A stretch of DNA of 58,247 nt, taken from the NCBI GenBank assembly GCA_024680795.1, contig JAILBR010000069.1, forward strand, positions 1 through 58,247, given 5' to 3'. The stretch's first letter is position 1, and each line of letters opens with the position of its first letter. Below, piece by piece: positions 25,139 through 32,376 of the stretch. The notes under the pieces are model-generated. The model saw nothing but the letters and a program-made list of their open reading frames with translations, was not told where the DNA came from and ran no database searches. Position numbers and translations under genes: made by a program. The DNA is from Bacilli bacterium (GTDB lineage: Bacteria; Bacillota_I; Bacilli_A; RFN20; CAG-826).

Positions 25139-26254
25139 ATGGGATTAAAAGCTGGAATTGTTGGACTACCAAATGTTGGTAAATCAACCTTATTTAACGC
25201 AATTACAAATTCGCATGTCGAAGCTGCTAACTATCCTTTTGCAACTATCAATCCAAATACTGGTGTAGTTAATGTTCCTGATGAGAGGTTAGATTTTTTA
25301 GTTAATATCTTTAAACCAGAAAGAACTATTCCTGCCACTGTGGAGTTTTATGATATTGCAGGACTTGTTAGAGGCGCTTCTAAGGGCGAAGGTTTAGGAA
25401 ATCAATTTCTTTCTCACATCCGCGAATGCGATGCGATTGTCGAAGTTGTTAGATGTTTTAAGAATCAAGATATCATTCATGTTGAGGGTGAAATTGATCC
25501 AATTAGAGACATCGAAGTTATAAACCTTGAACTTGTTATGGCGGATTTAGATACTGTTATAAAACGTATTGAAAAAATAGAAAATAAAGCACGTGTTGTC
25601 AAAGACAAAGAGTCTGTTTTAGAGATGAGTTTGCTAACTCCTATTAAAGAAGTTTTATTAAAAGGTGAAGCAGCTCGAACTGTTAAATTAACTCCTGAAC
25701 AAGAAGAGATTGTTAAGAACTATCACTTATTAACCAGGAAACCAATTATTTATGTCGCTAATGTTGGCGAAGACGACTTGTCTGATTTAGATAACTGTGA
25801 ACTTTTAAATAAAGTTAATGAATTCGCTAAAAACGAGGGTAGCCAAGTCATTCCTGTCAGTTGCGAAATAGAATCACAAATTAGTGAACTTCCGCCTGAT
25901 GAAAGAAGCATGTTTTTAGAAGAATTAAATATCAAAGAAAGCGGCCTTTCTAAGGTAATTAAGGCGACATATGCTTTGTTAAACCTATCAACTTTCTTTA
26001 CGGTTGGTGCTGATGAATGCCGCGCTTGGACGTTTAAAAACGGAATGAGTGCTCCTCAATGTGCAGGCGTAATTCATACCGATTTTGAAAGAGGTTTTAT
26101 TTGCGCTGAAGTGTATACATATGATGCGATTCATGAACACGGAAGTGAACTTGCTGTTAAAGAAGCGGGAAAACTAAGAACTGAAGGAAAAGGATATTAT
26201 CCCAAAGATGGAGATATAATGTTCTTCAAATTTAATGTATCGGGTAAAAAGTAA
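25139..26254 (+). CDS. ychF: YchF/OLA1-family redox-regulated ATPase
   Basis: A 371-residue Obg-related P-loop ATPase that binds ribosomes and is linked to oxidative stress. GLPNVGKST is near residue 8, DIAGLVRGASKGEGLG follows, and the C-terminal TGS domain contains RAWTFKNGMSAPQCAG. The usual NKxD is replaced by NVGE, which fits ATP rather than GTP preference. AAGGA is 15 bases from the ATG, a poor ribosome binding site. The stop overlaps the ispF start by one base. Confidence 0.95.
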   Translation: MGLKAGIVGLPNVGKSTLFNAITNSHVEAANYPFATINPNTGVVNVPDERLDFLVNIFKPERTIPATVEFYDIAGLVRGASKGEGLGNQFLSHIRECDAIVEVVRCFKNQDIIHVEGEIDPIRDIEVINLELVMADLDTVIKRIEKIENKARVVKDKESVLEMSLLTPIKEVLLKGEAARTVKLTPEQEEIVKNYHLLTRKPIIYVANVGEDDLSDLDNCELLNKVNEFAKNEGSQVIPVSCEIESQISELPPDERSMFLEELNIKESGLSKVIKATYALLNLSTFFTVGADECRAWTFKNGMSAPQCAGVIHTDFERGFICAEVYTYDAIHEHGSELAVKEAGKLRTEGKGYYPKDGDIMFFKFNVSGKK

Positions 26255-26730
26255 TGGAATATCGTGTTGGATTTAGTAAAGACATTCATCGTCTTGTTGA
26301 GGAAAGAAAACTTATCATTGCTGGAGTGGTCGTTCCTTTTGAAAAAGGAGAATTGGCTCATAGCGATGGTGATGTCGTTTATCATGCGATTGCCGAATCA
26401 ATCCTTGGTGCCTTAGCGTTAGGTGATTTAGGAAAACATTTCCCTGATACAAGCGAAGAAACAAAAGATATGGATAGCACTCTTATCGTTAAACATGTTA
26501 TTTCTTTGATGGAAGAGAAAGGATTCTCTGTTAATAACATTGATGTGTTTGTTTCCTTAGAAAAACCAAAATTAAAAAACTATATTGAACAGATGAGAGC
26601 AAATATTGCATCACTACTAAAAGTAGATGCCTCCTTGGTTTCTTTAAAAGCAGGAACTAACGAAGGATGTGGAGAAGTTGGTAGAGGAGAAGCAATTGAA
26701 GCGTCGTCAATTGTAATGTTAAAAAAATAA
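26254..26730 (+). CDS. ispF: 2-C-methyl-D-erythritol 2,4-cyclodiphosphate synthase
   Basis: Fifth step of the MEP isoprenoid pathway, releasing CMP to form the cyclic diphosphate. The zinc site DIH is at residues 10-12, followed by AHSDGDVVYHAIAESILGAL and LGDLGKHFPDTS; the C-terminal GRGEAIEASSIVML matches the family. Length of 158 is normal and the fold is trimeric. It overlaps ychF by one base (TAATG). It implies a MEP route and a DMAPP source for miaA. Confidence 0.95.
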   Translation: MEYRVGFSKDIHRLVEERKLIIAGVVVPFEKGELAHSDGDVVYHAIAESILGALALGDLGKHFPDTSEETKDMDSTLIVKHVISLMEEKGFSVNNIDVFVSLEKPKLKNYIEQMRANIASLLKVDASLVSLKAGTNEGCGEVGRGEAIEASSIVMLKK

Positions 26731-26735
26731 AATTA

Positions 26736-26763
26736 TTGCTAATTAATTAGTAATAAGTATAAT
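26736..26763 (+). promoter_or_regulatory. Promoter of argS
   Basis: TTGCTA, 16 bases, then TATAAT. The argS ATG follows 12 bases after the -10, so the leader is only about six bases. AAAAGG lies between them but mostly upstream of the likely start site. Confidence 0.6.
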
Positions 26764-26775
26764 AAAAGGTCAACT

Positions 26776-28404
26776 ATGGAAGTTAAAGAATTATTAAAAA
26801 CTAAGATTAAAGATGCTCTAAATAAACTTGGAGTTGATTTAGATATTAATCAAATCGACATTGAAAATAGCAAAGATCCAACTCATGGAGATTATGCCTC
26901 TAATGTTGCTTTAAAGAATGCTCGCTTAGTCAAAAAGCCACCAGTTGAATTGGCTAAAATGATTGAAAAAGAGATTGATATGGATGGTATCGATAAAATC
27001 GAAATTGCTGGTCCAGGCTTTATTAATTTCTATATGGCAAAAGGTTCCATCACTGGTGTTATAAAAAAGATTTTTGAACGAGGTGATGATTTTGGTAGAG
27101 GCGAAAAGAAAAATTGCAAAGTTAACGTCGAATTCGTTTCTGCCAACCCAACTGGTGATTTACATGTTGGTCACGCTAGAGGGGCAGCAATCGGTGATTC
27201 TATTTCTAGAATCCTCGAATTTGATGGCTATGATGTAACAAGAGAATATTATATAAATGATGCTGGCAACCAAATTGACCACTTGGCAGAATCAATATTA
27301 GAAAGGCTTAAAGAAGCGCTTGGAATGCCATTTGATTTGCCTGCCGATGGATACCATGGCGAAGATGTTAGATTAGTGGCTTTAGCAATCAAAGATGAGC
27401 TAGGTGATAGACTCCCTGAATGTTTAAAAGAGGAGGGGTTCATCGAGGAATTAAAGCTAAAAGGCATGGAATTAGAGCTTGAAAAAATTAGAATAGACTT
27501 GAAAACTTATGGCATAGTTTTTGATGTTTTCTCAAGCGAAAAAGCCATGAGAGCTAATGGTGCTGTTGAAAAAGAAATTGAATATCTTTCTGACCACATT
27601 TATGTCGACGACGGTGCTAAATATTTGAGAACTACTGATTTCCTTGACGACAAGGACAGAGTCATTGTGAAAAGAGATGGAAGTTATACTTATTTCCTTC
27701 CTGATATCGTTTATCACGTTAACAAATTAAGTCGTGGCTTTGATAAATTGATTGATGTTCTTGGCGCTGATCACCATGGATATATTAACCGTATGAAGAG
27801 CGCACTTATGATGCACGGTTATTCTAGTGATGCTCTTGAAATTGAATTGATTCAAATGGTTAGAATGATGAGAGATGGCGAGGAATTTAAATTATCTAAA
27901 CGTACTGGCAATGGCTATACATTAAGAGAATTGTGTGAAGATGTCGGTGTTGATGCAGCTAGATACTTCTTTGTGATGAGAGCGGCAAGCGGTCATCTCG
28001 ACTTTGATCTTGATTTAGCAGTCAAACAAAGTAGTGATAATCCTGTATACTACGCTCAATACGCTCATGCTAGATTATGTGCTGTTTTAGAAAAAGCTGA
28101 AGATATTTCTTTAGATGTTTCTTGTTCACATCTATCAGAACAAAGCGAACTTGACTTAGTCAAACAATTATCTTTGTTCCCTGATGCAGTCAAATCAGCA
28201 AGCAAGGAGCGTGCACCTTATAAAATTACTAACTACATTCATGATGTAGCAGAGAAAGTTCATTCTTTCTACACTGAATGTCGAGTTATAGATAGAGATA
28301 ACATAGAGGTTACCTCGTCAAGATTGGCTTTATGCCAAGCAACTAAAATTGTTTTAAAAAATGCGTTACATTTGGTCGGAGTTTCTGCTCCAGAACATAT
28401 GTAA
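26776..28404 (+). CDS. argS: Arginyl-tRNA synthetase
   Basis: Class I synthetase charging tRNA-Arg. The HIGH motif is HVGH within SANPTGDLHVGHARG (near residue 125); the KMSKS equivalent is KLSKRTGN; the N-terminal domain binds the tRNA D-loop and the C-terminal helical domain the anticodon. Length of 542 is normal. No T-box leader exists: the promoter sits directly in front. Confidence 0.96.
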   Translation: MEVKELLKTKIKDALNKLGVDLDINQIDIENSKDPTHGDYASNVALKNARLVKKPPVELAKMIEKEIDMDGIDKIEIAGPGFINFYMAKGSITGVIKKIFERGDDFGRGEKKNCKVNVEFVSANPTGDLHVGHARGAAIGDSISRILEFDGYDVTREYYINDAGNQIDHLAESILERLKEALGMPFDLPADGYHGEDVRLVALAIKDELGDRLPECLKEEGFIEELKLKGMELELEKIRIDLKTYGIVFDVFSSEKAMRANGAVEKEIEYLSDHIYVDDGAKYLRTTDFLDDKDRVIVKRDGSYTYFLPDIVYHVNKLSRGFDKLIDVLGADHHGYINRMKSALMMHGYSSDALEIELIQMVRMMRDGEEFKLSKRTGNGYTLRELCEDVGVDAARYFFVMRAASGHLDFDLDLAVKQSSDNPVYYAQYAHARLCAVLEKAEDISLDVSCSHLSEQSELDLVKQLSLFPDAVKSASKERAPYKITNYIHDVAEKVHSFYTECRVIDRDNIEVTSSRLALCQATKIVLKNALHLVGVSAPEHM

Positions 28405-28418
28405 GGTGAAAGGAGAAT

Positions 28419-28826
28419 ATGAAGATGCAAAAATCATTAATCGAGTTGGCATTTGAATTTGTTCAAAGCCAAAAAGAACCAGTTTCTTTTGCTAAAATCT
28501 GGGCTTATGTTAAGCAAGAAGCAGGCTTAAGCGAAGAAGAAGCAGAAAGAAAAGCTGGACAATTCTTTACTAACATGATGCTTGATGGACGTTTTGTGAC
28601 TTTAGGCGACAATGAATGGGACTTAAGAAGCCGCCATACATTTGATAAAGTTCATATTGATATGAAAGACGTCTATAGCGATGTTGAAACTTCCGACGAC
28701 GATAATGAAGAAGAGGAAGAACAAAAAGAATACAATCAAATATTTGATGAAGGTAAAGATGATGATGGATACAAACAATCCGATGAGGACGATGAAGAAA
28801 ATCCTGATTCTGAAAGTGATTTTTAA
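28419..28826 (+). CDS. rpoE: DNA-directed RNA polymerase delta subunit
   Basis: A Firmicutes-specific RNA polymerase subunit that speeds recycling. The N-terminal HARE-HTH domain (about residues 5-75) has LIELAFEFVQ and AGQFFTNMMLDGRFVTLGDNEWDLR; the rest is an unfolded Asp/Glu-rich tail. Length of 135 is slightly shorter than in Bacillus. AAAGGAG lies upstream. It is 14 bases after argS and is followed by nrnA. Confidence 0.94.
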   Translation: MKMQKSLIELAFEFVQSQKEPVSFAKIWAYVKQEAGLSEEEAERKAGQFFTNMMLDGRFVTLGDNEWDLRSRHTFDKVHIDMKDVYSDVETSDDDNEEEEEQKEYNQIFDEGKDDDGYKQSDEDDEENPDSESDF

Positions 28827-28830
28827 TTAA

Positions 28831-29790
28831 ATGTTCAAAGAAATTCTTAGCATCATTGAAAAATACGATAACATCGTAATATTTGGCCATATCAATCCAG
28901 ATGGTGATTGTTATGGTTCAGCGGTCGCATTAAAGAGATCATTGTCACTTAAGTATCCTGAAAAACATATTTATATTGTGGGAACAGGATTACCAAGGTT
29001 TTTTGATATCTTGATGCCTATGGATATTGTCGACGATGAAACTCTTAAAAAGTCATTAGCTATCTTAGTTGACGCAAATGATTTATGGAGAATGGAAGAT
29101 CAACGCGTTCATATGTGTGCTGCATTCGTGAAAATTGATCACCACGTTGATACGGGTTCATTTACTGAAGGACCGTCGGTTGTTGATGAAGATGCAAACT
29201 CAACATGCGATATGATTACCGAGATGATTTTTCAAAATAATCTTCCAATCGATGAGGTTGTAGCTAATGCGCTTTATCTAGGCATTTTAACCGATAGTGG
29301 ACGATTCCAATTCGTTTTAGATTATCCAGAAACATTTGATCGCGTAAGTCAAATTTGCAAATGCGGTGCTGACCCCAAAAAATTAAATCGTATTTTGACA
29401 GCAGTAAGTGAAGACTCTCTTCAATCTAAAGCCTATGTTTATTCAAACTATAAGAAAACCGAAGATGGAGTCATGTATATCATTTATCGCAAAGAAACTC
29501 TTAAAAGACTTAAGATTGAAGCAAATAATGCCTCCAATCTCATTAACTTAATTGGTAATGTTGATGGATATCCGGTTTGGGCGTCGTTTGCAGAATATTC
29601 AGATGGAAGAGTCAGAGTAGAGTTCCGTAGTAACGGACCAGTTGTTCAACCATCTGCGATGAAAATTGGTGGTGGAGGTCATATGTATGCCTCGGGCGCC
29701 ACACTTCCTAAATTTGATCAACAAAAAATTGATAGCATCATTGAGGATTTAAACCAGACCGTCAAGGAATGGAAGGAAGGAAATAACTGA
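28831..29790 (+). CDS. nrnA: NrnA-type oligoribonuclease and pAp phosphatase
   Basis: A DHH/DHHA1 phosphoesterase degrading nanoRNA and dephosphorylating 3'-phosphoadenosine 5'-phosphate. Motifs: GHINPDGDCYGS (about residue 19), VDAND, KIDHHVDT (DHH) and, in DHHA1, KIGGGGHMYASGAT. Length of 319 is normal. It starts four bases after rpoE and precedes a CysQ-like phosphatase by two bases. Confidence 0.93.
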   Translation: MFKEILSIIEKYDNIVIFGHINPDGDCYGSAVALKRSLSLKYPEKHIYIVGTGLPRFFDILMPMDIVDDETLKKSLAILVDANDLWRMEDQRVHMCAAFVKIDHHVDTGSFTEGPSVVDEDANSTCDMITEMIFQNNLPIDEVVANALYLGILTDSGRFQFVLDYPETFDRVSQICKCGADPKKLNRILTAVSEDSLQSKAYVYSNYKKTEDGVMYIIYRKETLKRLKIEANNASNLINLIGNVDGYPVWASFAEYSDGRVRVEFRSNGPVVQPSAMKIGGGGHMYASGATLPKFDQQKIDSIIEDLNQTVKEWKEGNN

Positions 29791-29792
29791 TT

Positions 29793-30572
29793 ATGTGGGA
29801 AAAAGAACTTCAGGCCGCAATTGAAGCAGGATTAAAAGCAAAGGACAAGATTCTTGAAATCTATCACCAAAAATTTGATGTAGAGATTAAGGAAGACAAT
29901 TCACCTGTTACTCTTGCCGATAAGACCGCTGACAAAATTATCAGTGAATATCTCCATGCTGCATTTCCAGAATATGCTTTCTTAACTGAAGAGAGCGATG
30001 ATAACCACGAGAGATTAAAAAATGATTTTGTTTGGATTATCGATCCTGTTGATGGCACTAAAGATTTTGTGGCCAGAGATGACCAATTCACCACAAATAT
30101 TGCCCTTGCGTATAAGCATAAAGTTGTAGTTGGAGTGGTGGTTGCTCCTGCTAGAGATGAATTATATTTCGCAAGCGCTGGAAATGGTGCATTTTATCAA
30201 AAACTCGGGCAAAAACCGGTTAAAATCCATGTAAATGATAAGTTAAATGACTTAACAGTGCTATTAAGCGTCTTCCATTTCACTAAGGAAGAAGAGGCAA
30301 TCATCAATAAGTATTCAGATCGTATTTCTGGAACAATGAGACTTGGCAGTTCTTTAAAACCATGCGCTATTGCTCACGGATTAGCAGAGATTACTTACCG
30401 TACTTCTCCATATACAAAAGAGTGGGATACGGCGGCTAGCCAAATCATTGTGGAAGAAGCTGGTGGATTATTTGTTGAGCCAGACGGCAAGCCAATCACA
30501 TATAACCGTGAAGATGTATATAATAGAAAAGGTTATGTGGTAGCAAATAGAAAAGAAAACATTCTTCTTTAA
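29793..30572 (+). CDS. CysQ-like 3'(2'),5'-bisphosphate nucleotidase (inositol monophosphatase family)
   Basis: A lithium-sensitive Mg-dependent phosphatase of the IMPase fold, 259 residues. LTEESDDN, then the signature DPVDGTKDF, and EWDTAASQIIVEEAGG carry the metal ligands. The phrase TKDF rather than TxNF points toward the pAp phosphatase (CysQ) branch. Its position two bases after nrnA, another pAp phosphatase, supports that, though inositol or fructose bisphosphate activity cannot be excluded. A bidirectional terminator follows. Confidence 0.85.
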   Translation: MWEKELQAAIEAGLKAKDKILEIYHQKFDVEIKEDNSPVTLADKTADKIISEYLHAAFPEYAFLTEESDDNHERLKNDFVWIIDPVDGTKDFVARDDQFTTNIALAYKHKVVVGVVVAPARDELYFASAGNGAFYQKLGQKPVKIHVNDKLNDLTVLLSVFHFTKEEEAIINKYSDRISGTMRLGSSLKPCAIAHGLAEITYRTSPYTKEWDTAASQIIVEEAGGLFVEPDGKPITYNREDVYNRKGYVVANRKENILL

Positions 30573-30582
30573 TTAAAAAAAT

Positions 30583-30612
30583 AACAACTTCCGAATAAGA
30601 AGTTGTTTTTTG
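30583..30612 (+). terminator. Bidirectional terminator between cysQ-like gene and tRNA-Gln
   Basis: AACAACTTC pairs with GAAGTTGTT around a seven-base loop. It has T6 on the plus side and an A run that gives T7 on the minus side, so it can end both the rpoE-nrnA run and the kinase/tRNA transcript. Confidence 0.9.
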
Positions 30613-30617
30613 TTGTT

Positions 30618-30692
30618 TGGCTGGGGTACTTGGATTCGAACCAAGGAATGTCTGGTTCAGAGCCAGATGCCTTTCCGCTTGGCTATACCCCA
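30618..30692 (-). tRNA. tRNA-Gln (anticodon CTG)
   Basis: Acceptor TGGGGTA/TACCCCA, discriminator G, encoded CCA; the anticodon stem TCTGG/CCAGA encloses CTCTGAA. Its first base abuts the stop codon of the kinase-NifU gene with no gap and I see no separate promoter, so it is probably cut from that mRNA by RNase P. Confidence 0.96.
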
Positions 30693-31805
30693 TTATTGTG
30701 CTAAACGGACTTCGAGAACTCCTGGAACCTCTTCTTGAAGAACTACTTCGACTAAATCTTTAATGTCAGATGAAGCGTATGCGCATCCATCACATGCGCC
30801 ATGCATTTTGACATAGACAATACCATCTTTAAAATCGACGAATTCGCAATCTCCTCCATCTCTTCTTAAGAAGTGTCTAATTTTATCTAATGTTTCATTA
30901 ATGAGTGTAATTGTATCTTCTTCCATACTTTTATCCTTTATTTCTAAATGATATCCGTCATAAGCATCTTTCGCATTTTGAAGGAAGTGGTTGGCTACCA
31001 TCATGAAGTCGAAATTATGAGCCTTTCCTTCGCCACGATAATGCTTGGTGATTGCAACATTATACCACTGCAAGGAAATAAAAATCCTCCATAAATAGTA
31101 TCTTTTGATTTTATCTTCACTTGGATTGCCATTGAAGTAAACATCTAGCAATTTTCTTCCCTCGCTAACGGTGCCATTTCCAAAAGCAGCAATATCGTAG
31201 ATTGGATCATTATTTCCTACGAACTCGAAATCGATAAAGAAATATTCATCATCTGGAGTTTTGACAATATTACTTCTTTGGGCGTCATTATGACAAAGTG
31301 TCTTCATTTGTCTTTCGAGATATTCTTTTCTCTCAAAAAGGAAATGTCTTAACTCTTTATATCTAGGTGAAACATCATTTTGGAAAGATAATGCTTCTTT
31401 TTCATAAATGTTTTCGAAGCGGCCAAAAGGGTTATAGTCTTCCCTACTTAACATGATGGAATTATGAAGTTTATGGAAAAGAGTGGCTATTTTTTCATAA
31501 TCAAATGAAGCGATTTTATCGATGGAGGTGCCTTCGATGTACTCATTCATCTTAATTCCTGTATTCTCATCAAAGTAAATATTTTTACTTGTGATGCCTA
31601 ATGAGTAAGCGATTTGTTGATGTTCTTTTTCTAAGGGCCGATCAACCATTTCATTAGCTTGTTCAGTTGGAATATATAGAACGTATTTCATTCCGTTTCC
31701 ATCCTCAACGATATATGAAATATTCATCATTCCACCTAATAAAGGCTCGATGATTTCGCTATTATTTCCTAAGATTTCGTGAACTAATTTTGTAACTTTT
31801 TCCAT
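30693..31805 (-). CDS. Fusion of a choline-kinase-like phosphotransferase with a NifU C-terminal Fe-S domain
   Basis: A 370-residue protein with two recognisable parts. Residues 1 to about 285 are a LicA/APH-type kinase: GGMMNISY near 24, then the catalytic CHNDAQRSN (H172, D174, N179) and the metal-binding IDFEF (D192). Residues 294-370 are a NifU C-terminal scaffold domain: LRRDGGDCEFVDF, then HGACDGC with C338 and C341 able to bind a cluster. NifU domains normally stand alone or follow an IscU domain. The frame is open throughout. An internal ATG at codon 294 has its own Shine-Dalgarno, so the NifU part may also be made separately. Substrate unknown; choline, ethanolamine or a sugar are possible. 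Confidence 0.85.
   Translation of the reverse strand: MEKVTKLVHEILGNNSEIIEPLLGGMMNISYIVEDGNGMKYVLYIPTEQANEMVDRPLEKEHQQIAYSLGITSKNIYFDENTGIKMNEYIEGTSIDKIASFDYEKIATLFHKLHNSIMLSREDYNPFGRFENIYEKEALSFQNDVSPRYKELRHFLFERKEYLERQMKTLCHNDAQRSNIVKTPDDEYFFIDFEFVGNNDPIYDIAAFGNGTVSEGRKLLDVYFNGNPSEDKIKRYYLWRIFISLQWYNVAITKHYRGEGKAHNFDFMMVANHFLQNAKDAYDGYHLEIKDKSMEEDTITLINETLDKIRHFLRRDGGDCEFVDFKDGIVYVKMHGACDGCAYASSDIKDLVEVVLQEEVPGVLEVRLAQ
30924..30941 (-). promoter_or_regulatory. Internal ribosome binding site and ATG for the NifU domain
   Basis: Read on the minus strand: TAAAGGATAAAAGTATG. AAAGGA is eight bases before an in-frame ATG that begins exactly where stand-alone NifU proteins begin (MEEDTITLINETLDKIR), giving a 77-residue product. 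Confidence 0.5.
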
Positions 31806-31818
31806 AATTGCGAGATTT

Positions 31819-31827
31819 ATTATATCA
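31819..31827 (-). promoter_or_regulatory. Extended -10 promoter of the kinase-NifU gene
   Basis: TGATATAAT, an extended -10 (TGn-TATAAT), ends 13 bases before the ATG. The resulting leader would be about six bases, with no Shine-Dalgarno. The VanZ-like gene diverges from the same 58-base spacer. Confidence 0.6.
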
Positions 31828-31863
31828 CCACATTATAATTTTGATATAAAATTATTATTCGAA

Positions 31864-32376
31864 ATGAAAATAAAAAGATTATTGATTATTATTTTTGGAG
31901 TTATCGCCTTAGTAATAAACGTATTGATTATCGTTGAAAGTTGCATTGGTGGAGATGGAAGTGGAAGTCAATCGCTTGGCTTCACCAATTTTGTTGTTTC
32001 TATTCTAGAAAGAATTGCTCCAGGAGCGTCATTTTTAGAAGATAAAGAACATCTACATTCAGTAATTAGAAAACTATTTGGACACTTCTTACTTTTTGGT
32101 TTGGCAGGAATTTTTAACACCTTGACTATTTTATTTATTTTTATAGATAACGAGAATAAAAAAGACATTTTTAAGGCTTTAGTCTCATTCGGGATAGGCT
32201 TTACGCTTGCTTTAGTTTCTGAATTAATCCAAATTTTTGTTCCTGGGAGAGCAGGAGTTTTTACTGATGTGCTCATAGATTTTTCTGGTTTCTTACTATT
32301 TTCGTTAATAACCTTTGGTTTTTATCTTTTGATATACTATAATATCAAATCGAAGTATATTCAGGAGGGCGCGTAA
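31864..32376 (+). CDS. VanZ-like family membrane protein
   Basis: A 170-residue protein with four hydrophobic spans and the VanZ-like pattern: KLFGHFLLFGLAG in the second span and SELIQIFVPGRAGVFTDVLID before the last. VanZ proteins confer low-level teicoplanin resistance in enterococci, but most homologues have no known role. No Shine-Dalgarno precedes the ATG; TATAAA and TATTAT lie within 20 bases, so the leader is very short. The stop overlaps the next ABC gene (TAATG), suggesting a joint envelope function. Confidence 0.82.
   Translation: MKIKRLLIIIFGVIALVINVLIIVESCIGGDGSGSQSLGFTNFVVSILERIAPGASFLEDKEHLHSVIRKLFGHFLLFGLAGIFNTLTILFIFIDNENKKDIFKALVSFGIGFTLALVSELIQIFVPGRAGVFTDVLIDFSGFLLFSLITFGFYLLIYYNIKSKYIQEGA

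Noticed and set aside
26731-26775. T-box leader for argS.
   Set aside because: The promoter lies directly before the ATG, leaving no room for a T-box.
30693-30926. The NifU part as a frameshifted or pseudogene remnant.
   Set aside because: The domain is complete with its CxxC, no stop or frame change separates it from the kinase, and it has its own ribosome binding site.
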